Positions 40,187 to 49,402 of a stretch of 64,000 bases of DNA are shown one piece after another; position 1 is the first letter of the stretch; each line of letters starts with the position of its first letter. The notes under the pieces are model-generated. The model did not search any database. It saw only the letters and a list, made by a program, of their open reading frames with translations, and had not been told where the DNA came from. This stretch comes from Burkholderiales bacterium (GTDB taxonomy: Bacteria > Pseudomonadota > Gammaproteobacteria > Burkholderiales > Burkholderiaceae_C). The stretch spans positions 17,637-81,636 of the forward strand of contig CANGHK010000021.1 of NCBI GenBank assembly GCA_947453625.1, written 5' to 3'. The position numbers and the translations under genes are program-made.

Positions 40187-41662
40187 ATGCACGACATCCT
40201 GATCAACTGGACTCCGCAGGAGACCCGCGTCGCGCTGATCGAGAACGGCGCCGTGCAGGACCTGCACATCGAGCGCGCGCTCGAACGTGGCCTGGTCGGC
40301 AACGTCTACCTCGGCAAGGTGGCCCGGGTGCTTCCGGGCATGCAGAGCGCTTTCATCGACGTCGGGCTGGAGCGCGCGGCCTTTCTGCACGTGGCCGACC
40401 TGCATGGCGGCAGCCATCACAACCCCAAGCACGACGTCGCGGTGCAGGTGCCTATCGAGCGCCAGGTGTTCGAGGGCCAGACCCTGATGGTGCAGGTGAT
40501 CAAGGACCCGATAGGCAGCAAAGGCGCGCGGCTGTCGACCCAGGTCAGCATCGCCGGGCGCATGCTGGTCTTCCTGCCGCAGGACACGCATATCGGCATC
40601 TCGCAGAAGATAGGTTCGGCCGAGGCGCGCGAGCAGTTGCGCAGCCGGATGCAGACGCTCACCGCGACCACCGACGGCAGTTCGCCCGGCGGCTTCATCC
40701 TGCGCACCAACGCCGAAGACGCGACAGACGCCGAGTTGTCCGACGACATCGCCTACCTGCGCAAGGCCTGGGCCGCGATCCGCTCCCAGGGCCTGGCCAA
40801 GCCGCCCGGCGCGCTGCTGCACGAAGACCTGAACCTGGCCGAGCGCGTGCTGCGCGACATGGTCAACGACAAGACCCAGACCATACGCATAGACAGCAAG
40901 CTGCAATACGACGACCTGAAGGCTTTCGGCGAGGCCTTCGCGCCGAGCTCGGCTGCCAAGCTGGAGCTCTACAAGGGCGAGCGGCCGATCTTCGACCTGT
41001 TCGGCATCGAGGAGGAGATCGCCCGCGCGCTGGCGCGCCGGGTCGACCTCAAGAGCGGCGGCTACCTGATCATCGACCAGACCGAGGCGCTGACCACGGT
41101 CGACGTCAACACCGGCGGCTTCGTCGGCGCGCGCAACTTCGACGACACGATCTTCAAGACCAACCTGGAAGCGGCCGGCGCGATCGCCCGCCAGCTGCGG
41201 CTGCGCAACCTGGGCGGCATCATCATCGTCGACTTCATCGACATGGTGCGCGACGAGCACCGGTCCTCGGTGCTGCACGAGTTCCGCAAGCAACTGGCGC
41301 GCGACCGCACCAAGGTCTCGGTCAGCGGCTTCAGTCAGCTCGGCCTGGTCGAGATGACGCGCAAGCGCACCCGCGAGAGCCTGGCCCATATGCTGTGCCA
41401 GCCTTGCCCCACCTGCGAGGGCCGCGGCCAGGTCAAGACCGCGCGCAGCGTCTGCTACGACGTGCTGCGCGAGATCCTGCGCGAGGCGCGCCAGTTCAAC
41501 CCCAAGGAATTCCGCGTCATCGCCAGCGCCGCGGTAGTCGAGATGCTGCTCGACGAGGAGAGCCAGCATCTGGCGGGCTTGAGCGACTTCATCGGCAAGC
41601 CGATCTCGCTGAGCACCGAGCCGTCTTTCAGCCCGGAGCATTACGACATCGTGTTGATGTAG
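40187..41662 (+). CDS. rng: Ribonuclease G
   Basis: 491 residues. MHDILINWTPQETRVALIENG starts RNase G. The S1 RNA-binding domain (about 38-120) begins GNVYLGKVARVLPGMQSAFIDVG; the catalytic DNase I-like part has TVDVNTGGFVG and GGIIIVDFIDM with the metal-binding aspartates; the zinc-link is CQPCPTCEGRG. RNase G matures the 5' end of 16S rRNA and degrades some mRNAs. ATG 40187 is preferred to TTG 40178. It closes the housekeeping run. Confidence 0.96.
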   Translation: MHDILINWTPQETRVALIENGAVQDLHIERALERGLVGNVYLGKVARVLPGMQSAFIDVGLERAAFLHVADLHGGSHHNPKHDVAVQVPIERQVFEGQTLMVQVIKDPIGSKGARLSTQVSIAGRMLVFLPQDTHIGISQKIGSAEAREQLRSRMQTLTATTDGSSPGGFILRTNAEDATDAELSDDIAYLRKAWAAIRSQGLAKPPGALLHEDLNLAERVLRDMVNDKTQTIRIDSKLQYDDLKAFGEAFAPSSAAKLELYKGERPIFDLFGIEEEIARALARRVDLKSGGYLIIDQTEALTTVDVNTGGFVGARNFDDTIFKTNLEAAGAIARQLRLRNLGGIIIVDFIDMVRDEHRSSVLHEFRKQLARDRTKVSVSGFSQLGLVEMTRKRTRESLAHMLCQPCPTCEGRGQVKTARSVCYDVLREILREARQFNPKEFRVIASAAVVEMLLDEESQHLAGLSDFIGKPISLSTEPSFSPEHYDIVLM

Positions 41663-41758
41663 GCGTCAGCCGGCCTGGTCGGGGCCTTGCGGACACAAGC
41701 CCCATACTCGGGGTTTCCACCCACTTCGACGCTGCCCTACCGGGCCTCGCCGCACGCG

Positions 41759-42568
41759 ATGCCCGGCTACCAGACCAAGCAAGAATCCATCGCCGTGGCA
41801 GGTGTGGCCGACCTCTTCATCCGCTCGCTGCTCGATCGTCAGCAGTTCGCCGATCCGCTGGGTGAGGCCGACCGGCTGGGCATCTCGTCGGCCACCTGGC
41901 CCTTGTTTGGCTTGCTCTGGCCGTCGGGCGCGCAACTGGCGGCGGCGCTGGCGCTGCGGCCGGTGCAGGCGGGCGAGCGCATCCTGGAGCTCGGCTGCGG
42001 TCTGGCGCTGGCCAGCCTGGTCGGGCACCGGCGCGGCGCGGACATCACTGCCAGCGATTGCCATCCGCTGGCTGGCGCCTTTCTGCTGGAAAACCTGCGC
42101 CTGAATGGCCTGCTGCCGATGAAGTACCGGCATGGGCATTGGGGCGCGCCCGCCGCGCTGGTGCCGTCAGTGCCGCCGCTGGTCTTGCCGCTGATCTCGG
42201 CGCTGCCGCTTGATGCGCCGGTCAGCGGCTTGTTCGACCTGATCATCGGCAGCGATCTGCTCTACGAGCGCGACGCCGACGGCGGGTTGGCCGGCTACAT
42301 CGATGGTCACGCGGCGCCGGTGGTCGAGGTCTGGATCGTCGACCCGGACCGCGGCAACCGGTCGGCCTTCAACCGGCAGATGGCCGACCGGGGCTTCGAC
42401 AGGCATGAGCAGCGGCTGAACACGGCGCCCACTCTCGGCGGGTCGGGCGAAGCCCGCTACAAAGGCCGGCTGCTGGTCTACCGGCGCGGCGGACCGGCGA
42501 CAAGGCCGATGCTGGCGGCCGCCAGCAGCGAATCGCCCTCGATGAGAGCGGCTGGCCCGCTGACGTAA
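41759..42568 (+). CDS. SAM-dependent methyltransferase (lysine methyltransferase-like fold)
   Basis: 269 residues from ATG 41759. The SAM-binding motif I is ERILELGCGLALASLVGHRRG, the acidic loop follows in ITASDCHPLAG, and the post-II segment is FDLIIGSDLLYERDADGG. This order (WPSGAQLA before motif I, LELGCG, SDLLY) is that of the METTL21/Nnt1-like protein methyltransferases found also in bacteria. The substrate is not known. It lies 96 bp after rng on the same strand. Confidence 0.78.
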   Translation: MPGYQTKQESIAVAGVADLFIRSLLDRQQFADPLGEADRLGISSATWPLFGLLWPSGAQLAAALALRPVQAGERILELGCGLALASLVGHRRGADITASDCHPLAGAFLLENLRLNGLLPMKYRHGHWGAPAALVPSVPPLVLPLISALPLDAPVSGLFDLIIGSDLLYERDADGGLAGYIDGHAAPVVEVWIVDPDRGNRSAFNRQMADRGFDRHEQRLNTAPTLGGSGEARYKGRLLVYRRGGPATRPMLAAASSESPSMRAAGPLT

Positions 42569-42633
42569 GCTGGCGTCAGTCGAAGTTGAGAGCGGCAATA
42601 TCGTTGCCCATCACATTCATCAGGAGTCACCCC

Positions 42634-43428
42634 ATGGATCTCGGATTGCAAGGCAAGCGCGCGCTGATCACCGGCAGCACCGGCGGCATCGGTTATGCCA
42701 TTGCCGAAGGCCTGGCGCGCGAGGGCGCGGCGGTCTGGCTCACCGGCCGCACGCAGGCCACGGTGGACGTGGCGCTGGCGCGGCTGCGGCTTGCCGTACC
42801 CGCTTGCACCGCGGCGGGCAGCGCGGCCGATTGCGCCACAGCCGAGGGCGCGGCGCGGGTGTTCGAAGCGCTGCCGGCGGTCGACATCCTGGTCAACAAC
42901 CTGGGCATCTATTCACGCTGCCCCGCGTTCGAGATCGGCGATGCCCAGTGGGCGGCCATGTTCGACACCAACGTGATGAGCGGGGTGCGTTTCACCCGCC
43001 ATTACGCGCCGGCCATGGCCCAGCGTGGCTGGGGCCGGGTGGTCTTCGTCTCCAGCGAGTCGGCCTTGAACATCCCGCGCGAGATGATCCACTACGGCAT
43101 GAGCAAGGCCGCGCAGCTGGCGATTTCGCGGGGCTTCGCGATCGAGATGGCCGGCACCGGCGTGACGGTCAACGCCTTGTTGCCCGGCCCGACCCGCACC
43201 GAGAACACCGAGCGCCTGCGCGCCGAGCGGGCGCAGGCGCTGGGCATCAGCGTGGCCGAGCTCGAACGGGACTTCTTCCGCGACTACCGCCCCACCTCGC
43301 TGCTCGCGCGCTTCGCCATGGCGCAAGAGGTGGCCGACGCGGCGGTCTACCTGTGCAGCACCAGGGCCAGTGCCACCACCGGCGCGGCGATGCGGGTCGA
43401 CGGTGGGACGGTGAACCAGATCATGTAG
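42634..43428 (+). CDS. Short-chain dehydrogenase/reductase
   Basis: 264 residues. Cofactor motif ITGSTGGIGYAIAEGLA (about 13-29), NNLG in place of the common NNAG, catalytic Ser in VFVSSESAL, and Tyr-Lys in IHYGMSKAAQLAIS are present. The C-terminal half NALLPGPTRTENTERLRAERAQ and the end TTGAAMRVDGGTVNQIM are like 3-oxoacyl reductase-type SDRs. TGR after the first helix (VWLTGRTQATVD) suggests NADP preference. ATG 42634 is fixed by AGGAG 8 nt upstream. Substrate unknown. Confidence 0.9.
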   Translation: MDLGLQGKRALITGSTGGIGYAIAEGLAREGAAVWLTGRTQATVDVALARLRLAVPACTAAGSAADCATAEGAARVFEALPAVDILVNNLGIYSRCPAFEIGDAQWAAMFDTNVMSGVRFTRHYAPAMAQRGWGRVVFVSSESALNIPREMIHYGMSKAAQLAISRGFAIEMAGTGVTVNALLPGPTRTENTERLRAERAQALGISVAELERDFFRDYRPTSLLARFAMAQEVADAAVYLCSTRASATTGAAMRVDGGTVNQIM

Positions 43429-43490
43429 CCGGGCTACGTCAGCCCGGCGCAGATGTCCGGTTTTAGAGGTCCGGATTCAGAGGCCAGTCT

Positions 43491-44591
43491 TCAGAGCCGG
43501 CCCCGGCCCAGGTCGAGGTGGCCGCGCGCCACGTTCACCCGCAGCGTGTCGCTTTCACCCTCGGTCAGGCGCAGCGCCCGCAGCCGGCGCAGGGCCTGTT
43601 CCAGCGGGTGGCCGGTCACCAGCGCCTCGCCGCCGACCAGTTGCACGGCCATGTCCACCAGCTGGTTGGCCACCTCGGTGGCAAACACCTTGGCGGCGAT
43701 GCTTTCGTTGACCACCTCCTGCCCGGCGTCGGCCAGCCTGGCGGTGCGGTAGACGGTGGCGCGCGCCGCATAGGCCTGGATGCGCATCTCGCCGTAGCGC
43801 AGGCGGATGCGTTCGCTGGCCGCGCGCGAGCCGCCGCGCCGCTCGCGCTGCAACTCGGTGGCCACCCGGTCGATGATCCAGGCCGCCGTGCCCACCGCAT
43901 CGGCGGCGATCGCGCGCCGCACCGCGCTGATCTTGCCCAGCGCCCGGCTGCGGCCGTCGCCCGGCGCGCCGATGGCATGCTGGCGCGGCACCCGCACCTG
44001 ATCGAAGCTGAACGCGGCGTGGTGGCTGCCATCCAGCGACGTGAAGCGCCGCGTCAGCGTGACGCCCGGCAGGTCGGTGTCTATCACCACCATGGCGGGG
44101 CCCTGGCCGACGACCTCGACCAGCGCGGTGAGGAAATCGGCGTCCGCGCCGCCGGTGACATAGGACTTCTGGCCGCTGATCACCAGCCGATCGCCTTCGA
44201 CCTCGGCCCAGGTCGGGCGCGCCGCATCGGCCGGCTCGGTGAAGGCGAAGCCGCCGCGCTTGTCGCCGGCCAGCAGCGGCAGCAGATGGCTGCTGCGCAG
44301 CGGCTCGCCCACCCCCTCGAGCAGCCCGGCTTCGGGGCCGAACAGCCCCGGCAGGTGGCCCACGCCATGCAGGGCCAAGGTCTCGCGCGCCACCAGCAGC
44401 GTCAGTTCGGAGGGCTCGGCGGCCTGCGTCAGGCCGAACAGGCCCGCCGCCTTGGACAGCGCGCGCACCTGCGCGGCGCGGGCGCTGGGCGGCAGGTCGG
44501 TCGCGTCGCGCAGGCGGGCCAGGGGCTCGCGGGCGAGGTCGGCCACTTGGTCGCGCAAGCGGGTCAGGTCGGGGGGCAGGCAATCGGGCAT
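43491..44591 (-). CDS. Acyl-CoA dehydrogenase family protein
   Basis: 366 residues from ATG 44591. Beta-domain motif GGFAFTEPADAARPTWAE stands where most enzymes have TEPxAGSD, so flavin and substrate contacts differ. The C-terminal part has RLTEGESDTLRVNVARG, with Glu344 aligned to the catalytic Glu of short/medium-chain enzymes. It is more divergent than the enzyme at 3225-4400. It is convergent with the SDR gene. Substrate unknown. Confidence 0.82.
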   Translation of the reverse strand: MPDCLPPDLTRLRDQVADLAREPLARLRDATDLPPSARAAQVRALSKAAGLFGLTQAAEPSELTLLVARETLALHGVGHLPGLFGPEAGLLEGVGEPLRSSHLLPLLAGDKRGGFAFTEPADAARPTWAEVEGDRLVISGQKSYVTGGADADFLTALVEVVGQGPAMVVIDTDLPGVTLTRRFTSLDGSHHAAFSFDQVRVPRQHAIGAPGDGRSRALGKISAVRRAIAADAVGTAAWIIDRVATELQRERRGGSRAASERIRLRYGEMRIQAYAARATVYRTARLADAGQEVVNESIAAKVFATEVANQLVDMAVQLVGGEALVTGHPLEQALRRLRALRLTEGESDTLRVNVARGHLDLGRGRL

Positions 44592-44995
44592 GGGGGGATG
44601 TTGGCTGGGTGGGCGCGGCTTGGCGCGGGTTGGCAATGGCTGGACCTTAGCAGCGACGGCGAGGGCGGTGCCGGGCCGCGCCTGGCAGGTTCAGCGGCGC
44701 TGTCGGCAGCGCAGTCCCGCCGTGCCGACAGCGCGGCTGCCACCACCCGTCGCAGACTGCCCTGCGACGCAAGTCGGGTGACCCAGGTCAATCGCAGGTC
44801 TCGGCGTAAAGTGTTCTAATCATTTTTTTTTGATAAAATTATCAGGCATCGGGTGGATCTGAAGCTCGGTGCAGCGGGCTCGCCAAGTGCAGGCGCATGG
44901 CGGTTCCGCCCCCTGGCCGCAACCGTCAGTCGTTCGCTGAAAGGTGACGCGACCGCAGGTACGGCGCCTACTTACGTCAACCTCAGGAATACCTC
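44592..44995. other. 404-bp region without a recognised gene
   Basis: The left half is ordinary GC-rich spacer. From about 44800 to 44845 the sequence becomes A/T-rich (T9 run, TGATAA-AA-TTATCA inverted repeat at 44831-44844). The rest to 44995 is a GC-rich leader for the outer-membrane protein gene. No open frame looks like a protein. Confidence 0.5.
44831..44839 (+). promoter_or_regulatory. Possible extended -10 promoter of the outer-membrane barrel gene
   Basis: TGATAAAAT contains an extended -10 TG motif one base before TAAAAT, which matches five of six -10 consensus positions. No good -35 lies 16-18 bp upstream, as is common for extended -10 promoters. The leader to the ATG at 44996 would be about 150 nt. 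Confidence 0.4.
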
Positions 44996-45652
44996 ATGAA
45001 ATACAACAAGCAACTGCTGGCTGCGGCCCTGTGCGCGCTGTCTTCACTGGCCATGGCCGGTGGCTTCGACGGCCCCTCGGTGCAAGCCGGCATCGCCCTG
45101 ACCGCCGCCCAGACCGAACTGAGGAACTTCAGCCCCGACGGCAAGGTCAGCGACAGCAGCGTCATCGGCAGCCTGGCCTTGGGCTATTCGAAGGCCTACG
45201 GCCAGCTCAATCTGGCGGGCGGCCTGTTCGCCCTGCTGGGCAGCCCGAAGTCGGGTTCGCTGAACAGCTTCGACGCCTCGCCTACCGGCACTGGCGGCCT
45301 GTGGAGCGACGAATTCAAGCTCAAGCAGGTCTGGGGGCTGTCGATCGAGCCGGGTTACAACCTGAGTGAATCGACGCTGGTGTATGCCAAGCTCAGCTAT
45401 GTGCAGGCCACGGGCCAGAACCGCTATGACTACAGCCGGGCGCCGGTTCCCGAGGGCGCCGGTTCGGCCGAAGCCAAGCACTCGGGCTTCGGCATCGGCG
45501 CCGGCGTCAAGTTCAAGCTGTCGTCCAAGCTGTACGGCGTCGTCGAGTTCCAGCAGGTCAGCTTCGACAGCAAGCGCTACTACGGCGACGTTCCCGAGAC
45601 TTACAAGCCCAGCCTGCTGAGCGGCAGCGTCGGCCTGGGCTACCAGTTCTGA
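44996..45652 (+). CDS. Outer-membrane beta-barrel protein
   Basis: 218 residues. The signal peptide KQLLAAALCALSSLAMAG is followed by alternating strands (VQAGIALTAAQTELR, VIGSLALGYSKAYGQLNLAGG, VWGLSIEPGYNLSESTLVYAKLSYVQ, GFGIGAGVKFKLSSKLYGVVEFQQV) and a C-terminal Phe (SVGLGYQF), as needed for BAM insertion. It probably forms an 8-10 strand barrel like OmpX/OmpA-type porin domains. Its function is unknown. AGGAA lies before the ATG. It has its own promoter region and seems monocistronic. Confidence 0.82.
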   Translation: MKYNKQLLAAALCALSSLAMAGGFDGPSVQAGIALTAAQTELRNFSPDGKVSDSSVIGSLALGYSKAYGQLNLAGGLFALLGSPKSGSLNSFDASPTGTGGLWSDEFKLKQVWGLSIEPGYNLSESTLVYAKLSYVQATGQNRYDYSRAPVPEGAGSAEAKHSGFGIGAGVKFKLSSKLYGVVEFQQVSFDSKRYYGDVPETYKPSLLSGSVGLGYQF

Positions 45653-45820
45653 TCTGAGAGTCTGAGAGTTTTTCGATCATGCCCGCTCACCACGCCAAAA
45701 CGCACCCGCTCGTCGTTGCAAATGCTCGCCATGGCCCGGGCTATGTCTGCGCTTTGCGCCTAGATCGAGCACGTTTTCGCACCTTGCTCGGTCACGCTCG
45801 AATTCCTCTCAGCCTCTGAG

Positions 45821-45870
45821 TGCCCCAAGGCCTGCCAAGGCCGGCCGCCCCCCATGGGGGTCAAGCAAAG
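45821..45870 (-). repeat. Intergenic repeat, possible copy 3
   Basis: On the minus strand TTGCTTGACCCCCATGGGGG followed by GGCCTTGG and CCTTGGGGC blocks resembles the middle of the repeat at 18049-18120. It lies just downstream of the LysE gene stop and is not linked to a start codon. Similarity is partial. Confidence 0.4.
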
Positions 45871-45897
45871 TGGCAAAGCCACATTGGCTGGATACGC

Positions 45898-46584
45898 TCA
45901 GCGCCCGCCGTCGCCCCAGGCCAGGCGCAGGCCGAGCAGCACGAACAGTCCGCCCACGCCGCGGTTCAGCCAATGGCCGGCCAGTCGCAGCGCCGGCCGA
46001 CCGGCCAACCGCTGGCGCAGCGCCGCCACCACCCAGGCCAGCGTCAGGTTGACGGCGGTGCCGTTGACCACGAACACCGTGCCCAGCACGATGAAGGCGA
46101 CGGCCTTGTTCGGCGCCTCGGCGGCGATGAACTGCGGCATGAAGGCGAGGAAGAACAGCGCCACCTTGGGGTTCAGCGCGTTGGTCAGAAAGCCCTGCGC
46201 GAACAGCCGGCCAAAACCGGCGGGCGCCAGGCCTGCGGCCGCAGCCGGCCTGGCGCCGGGCAACGGCAATGCCGGCGCCGGCGCCGGCGGGGTGCGCAGC
46301 AGGCTCCAGCCCAGCCACACCAGGTAGGCCGCGCCGGCCCAGCGCAGCAGGCCGAAGGCGGTGGTGGATCCGTCCAGCAGCGCGGTCAGCCCCAGCGCGG
46401 CGGCGGCGGTGTGCACCCAGCAGCCGGCGCCCACCCCCAGCGCGGCGGCCGCGCCGCCCTTGAAGCCCTGGGCCGCGCTGCAGCGCGCCACCAGCGCCAT
46501 GTCGGCGCCGGGCGTCAGGTTGAGCAGCAACCCGGCGGCGATGAACAGCGCCAGGCCGTGGATGCCGAGCAGCTCTTCGCCCAT
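45898..46584 (-). CDS. LysE/RhtB-family exporter
   Basis: 228 residues from ATG 46584; GTG 46587 directly before is an alternative. About six membrane segments begin with GLALFIAAGLLLNLTPGADMALVARCSAAQGFKGG, the LysE-family signature (N-x-TPG-x-D). FLTNALNPKVALFFLAFMPQF is the second conserved block. Members export amino acids or related metabolites. It is the last gene of an operon after the chromate transporter pair, with a 13-bp gap. Confidence 0.9.
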   Translation of the reverse strand: MGEELLGIHGLALFIAAGLLLNLTPGADMALVARCSAAQGFKGGAAAALGVGAGCWVHTAAAALGLTALLDGSTTAFGLLRWAGAAYLVWLGWSLLRTPPAPAPALPLPGARPAAAAGLAPAGFGRLFAQGFLTNALNPKVALFFLAFMPQFIAAEAPNKAVAFIVLGTVFVVNGTAVNLTLAWVVAALRQRLAGRPALRLAGHWLNRGVGGLFVLLGLRLAWGDGGR

Positions 46585-46597
46585 CACGTCCCCCCGC

Positions 46598-47158
46598 TCA
46601 GGCCAGCGCCAGCGCGCCGACCAGCGCGCCGCCGGCGATCATCCAGATCGGGCTGAGCCGCGTGCCTACCGACAACACGACGGTGGCGAGCACCAGCGCC
46701 ACCGCCTCCCAGCGGTGGCGGGTCGGTGCGGTCAGCACCCAGCCGGTCGACAGCAGCAGGCCCAGCGTCAGCGGTGTCAGTCCGGCGGTGAAGGCCCGCA
46801 TGCCGCGCGATTCGGCCCGGCGCCGGCGCAAGCGCCCCATCCACAGCGCCAGGATCGACGACGGCCCCATGATGCCGGCCATCGTCGCCAGCAGCCCGGC
46901 CACGCCGGCCACGTTCCAGCCCATCAGCGCGACGAACAGGATGTTGGGCCCCGGCGCGGCCTGGGCCAGCGCCACGCCGGCGCTGAACTGTGCGTCGCTG
47001 ATCCAGTGATGGTCAGCCACCAGGTAGCGCTGCATGTCGGGCGCGGTGCTGATGGCGCCGCCCACCGCCAGCAGCGACAGCAGCATGAAATGCAGCCAGA
47101 GCTGCAGCACATCGGCCCAGGCCAGGCCGTGCAGCCCGAGCCAGGCGCCCGCGCTCAC
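46598..47158 (-). CDS. Chromate transporter half-protein (second of the pair)
   Basis: 186 residues from GTG 47158, which overlaps the stop of the preceding half (GTGA). FMLLSLLAVGGAISTAPDMQRYLV and FSAGVALAQAAPGPNILFVALMGWNVAG are the CHR-family motifs, in the domain that often carries the PGPNILF version. About six membrane segments. Short-chain CHR proteins work as pairs of oppositely inserted halves; chromate or sulfate-like anions are the proposed substrates, though many pairs have no proven role. Confidence 0.88.
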   Translation of the reverse strand: MSAGAWLGLHGLAWADVLQLWLHFMLLSLLAVGGAISTAPDMQRYLVADHHWISDAQFSAGVALAQAAPGPNILFVALMGWNVAGVAGLLATMAGIMGPSSILALWMGRLRRRRAESRGMRAFTAGLTPLTLGLLLSTGWVLTAPTRHRWEAVALVLATVVLSVGTRLSPIWMIAGGALVGALALA

Positions 47159-47772
47159 CGTCCGGGCTCCGACGGACCCGGCGCAGGCGGTGCGCCCAGC
47201 CGCCAGCCCGCCAGCGCCATGCCCAGCCCGCCCAGGCCCAGCACCACGCCCACCATCGGCCAGCGCAGGAAACCCACCATCACCAGCGTGGCCGCGCCCA
47301 GCGCGCAACTGGCCGGCAGGCCCAGCGGGTTGCGCTTGAGCGTGCGCGCAAGCTTGACGGCGGTGGCGATCACCAGCCCGGCGGCCACCGCACCCATGCC
47401 GCGCAGTGCGCCCGCGACTTGCGGCTGGTCGGCAAAGCGCTGGTAGACCACCGCCAGCGCCAGCACGATCAGCAGCGGCAGCGCCAGCAGGCCGGCGCTG
47501 GCCGCCAGCGCGCCGCGCCAGCCGAAGTGGCGGTCGCCCAGGATGATGGCCATGTTGACGATGTTGGGGCCGGGCAGCACCTGGCCGACGGTCAGCAGTT
47601 CGACGAACTGCAGCGGGCTGAGCCAGCGCTCGCGCTCGACCAGCTCGCGGTGCGCGATCGGCAGCACGCCGCCAAAGCCCTGCAGTGCCAGGCGGTTGAA
47701 GACGCGGAACAGGTCGGCGCAGGAGGCCGGGCTGCGCAGCGGATCGGTCGGCGGCGGGCCGCCAGCGGTCAA
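47155..47772 (-). CDS. Chromate transporter half-protein (first of the pair)
   Basis: 205 residues. It starts at TTG 47772, overlapping the stop of the dehydrogenase gene (TTGA); no better start exists before the CHR domain. FRVFNRLALQGFGGVLPIAHRELVERERWLSPLQFVELLTVGQVLPGPNIVNMAI is the first CHR signature. With the next gene it forms a split ChrA-type carrier. Start codons TTG and GTG in tight overlaps suggest translation of all three genes is coupled. Confidence 0.88.
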   Translation of the reverse strand: MTAGGPPPTDPLRSPASCADLFRVFNRLALQGFGGVLPIAHRELVERERWLSPLQFVELLTVGQVLPGPNIVNMAIILGDRHFGWRGALAASAGLLALPLLIVLALAVVYQRFADQPQVAGALRGMGAVAAGLVIATAVKLARTLKRNPLGLPASCALGAATLVMVGFLRWPMVGVVLGLGGLGMALAGWRLGAPPAPGPSEPGR

Positions 47773-48776
47773 CGGATCACCTTGAACGCTTCCGGATTGA
47801 CGATGTTGCTGGGTTGGTTGCGGATGAAGTTGAGAACGTTGTCGAAGGCGGCACCGAAGTACAGCTCGTAGCTGTCCTGCTCGACATAGCCTATGTGCGG
47901 CGTGCAGATGGCGTTTTCCAGGCGCAGCAGCGGGTGGCCTTGCAGGATCGGTTCGGCCTCGAAGACGTCTATCGCCGCCAGCCCGGGCCGGCCCTTGTTC
48001 AGCGCCGACACCAGCGCGTTCTCGGCCACCAGTTCAGCGCGCGAGGTGTTGACGAACAGCGCAGTCGGCTTCATCCGCGCCAGGTCCTCGAGCTCGACGA
48101 TGGCGCGGGTGTCGTCGTTGAGCCGCAGGTGCACCGACAGCACGTCGCAGGTCTCGAAGAAGTCTTCGCGGCTGGGCGCGGCCAGGTAGCCGTCAGCCAC
48201 CGCACGCTCGCGCGATGCCACGCTGCCCCACACCTGCACCTGCATGCCGAAGGCGCGGCCATAGCCCGCCACCAGCTGGCCGATCTTGCCGTAGCCCCAG
48301 ATGCCCAGCGTGCGCCCTCGCAGCACCATGCCGAGGCCGAAGTTGGCTGGCATGGACGCTGCCTTCAGGCCGCTCTGCTGCCAGGCGCCATGCTTGAGGT
48401 TGCCGATGTACTGCGGCAGGCGCCGCATCGCCGCCATGATCAGGGCCCAGGTCAGCTCGGCCGCGGCCACCGGCGAGCCCGTGCCATCGGCCACCGCGAT
48501 GCCCAGCCGGGTGCAGGCGGCCACATCGATATGCGGGCCTACCTTGCCGGTCTGCACCAGCAGCCGCAACTTGGGCAGTTTCTCCAGCAGTGCGCGCGGG
48601 AAATGGGTGCGTTCGCGGATCAGCACCAGCACCTCGGCGTCGCGCAGCCGAATCGCCAACTGGCCTATGCCCTTGACGGTGTTGGTGAACACCTTGGCGT
48701 TGTAGGGCTCCAGCCTTGCGGCGCAGCGCAGCTTGCGCACCGCGTCCTGGTAATCGTCGAGGATGATGATGTTCAT
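47769..48776 (-). CDS. D-2-hydroxyacid dehydrogenase family protein
   Basis: 335 residues. The NAD-binding fold has LGIWGYGKIGQLVAGYGRAF (about 156-175); the catalytic Arg lies in LFVNTSRAELV, Glu in the DVFEAEP segment, and His in CTPHIGYVEQDSYE. Members reduce 2-oxoacids or oxidise D-2-hydroxyacids (glycerate, lactate, phosphoglycerate branches). It begins an operon with the chromate pair and LysE exporter, and diverges from the DUF1993 gene. Substrate unknown. Confidence 0.9.
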   Translation of the reverse strand: MNIIILDDYQDAVRKLRCAARLEPYNAKVFTNTVKGIGQLAIRLRDAEVLVLIRERTHFPRALLEKLPKLRLLVQTGKVGPHIDVAACTRLGIAVADGTGSPVAAAELTWALIMAAMRRLPQYIGNLKHGAWQQSGLKAASMPANFGLGMVLRGRTLGIWGYGKIGQLVAGYGRAFGMQVQVWGSVASRERAVADGYLAAPSREDFFETCDVLSVHLRLNDDTRAIVELEDLARMKPTALFVNTSRAELVAENALVSALNKGRPGLAAIDVFEAEPILQGHPLLRLENAICTPHIGYVEQDSYELYFGAAFDNVLNFIRNQPSNIVNPEAFKVIR

Positions 48777-48864
48777 GGTATGGCAGGGGATTGTGCCGCG
48801 TCCGGCCGATCGGCGAGCCGCGCGCTAGCATGCGGCTCCCTCAACCCGACATCCCGGAGACACC

Positions 48865-49374
48865 ATGACGATCTCGATGCACAGCGCCAGCATCCCCGTT
48901 TTCAAGCGCCAGCTCGGCGCCCTGCTGGTCTGGCTGGACAAGGCCGAGGCCCATGCCGCGGCACGCAATTTCGACACCGCCAACTACCTGCAACTGCGCC
49001 TGGCGCCTGACATGCTGCCCTTCGTGGCGCAGATCCGCATCGCCAGCGACGCCGCCAAGGCCTGTGCTGCGCGCCTGGCCGGGCAGGATGCCCCCAAGTT
49101 CGAAGACAACGAGGCCAGTCTGGCCGACTTGCGGGCTCGGGTGCGCAAGACGCTGGACTACCTCGATTCGGTGCCGGCCGCCGCGATCGACGGCAGCGAC
49201 TCGCGCGAGGTGGTGGTGCCGCTGCGCAACCGCGACCCGCTGCAGTTCAGCGGCGAGGTCTACCTCAAGCATTGGGCGCTGCCCAACTTCTTCTTCCACA
49301 TCACGATGGCCTACGCGCTGCTGCGCCACGCCGGCGTAGAACTGGGCAAGAACGACTTCCTGGCCACGCCCTGA
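48865..49374 (+). CDS. DUF1993 family protein
   Basis: 169 residues matching DUF1993: SMHSASIPVFKRQLGALLVWLDKAEAHA, APDMLPFVAQIRIASDAAK, LPNFFFHITMAYALLRHAGVELGKNDFL. It belongs to the DinB-like four-helix group in overall pattern; no metal triad is clear to me. The function is unknown. CGGAGA precedes the ATG by a normal distance. Confidence 0.85.
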   Translation: MTISMHSASIPVFKRQLGALLVWLDKAEAHAAARNFDTANYLQLRLAPDMLPFVAQIRIASDAAKACAARLAGQDAPKFEDNEASLADLRARVRKTLDYLDSVPAAAIDGSDSREVVVPLRNRDPLQFSGEVYLKHWALPNFFFHITMAYALLRHAGVELGKNDFLATP

Positions 49375-49402
49375 GCACGCCGGCCTGACGCGCTGGCCGG
49401 TG

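Noticed and set aside
39524..41641. Open minus-strand frame of 705 codons opposite maf and rng
   Set aside because: It is antisense to two well-identified genes, has His/Arg/Ala-rich shadow composition and no family motif. Long shadow frames are expected at this GC content.
44831..44844. FNR/ANR-type site in TTGAT...ATCA
   Set aside because: The halves are separated by six bases rather than the four of an FNR box, and one half is imperfect.
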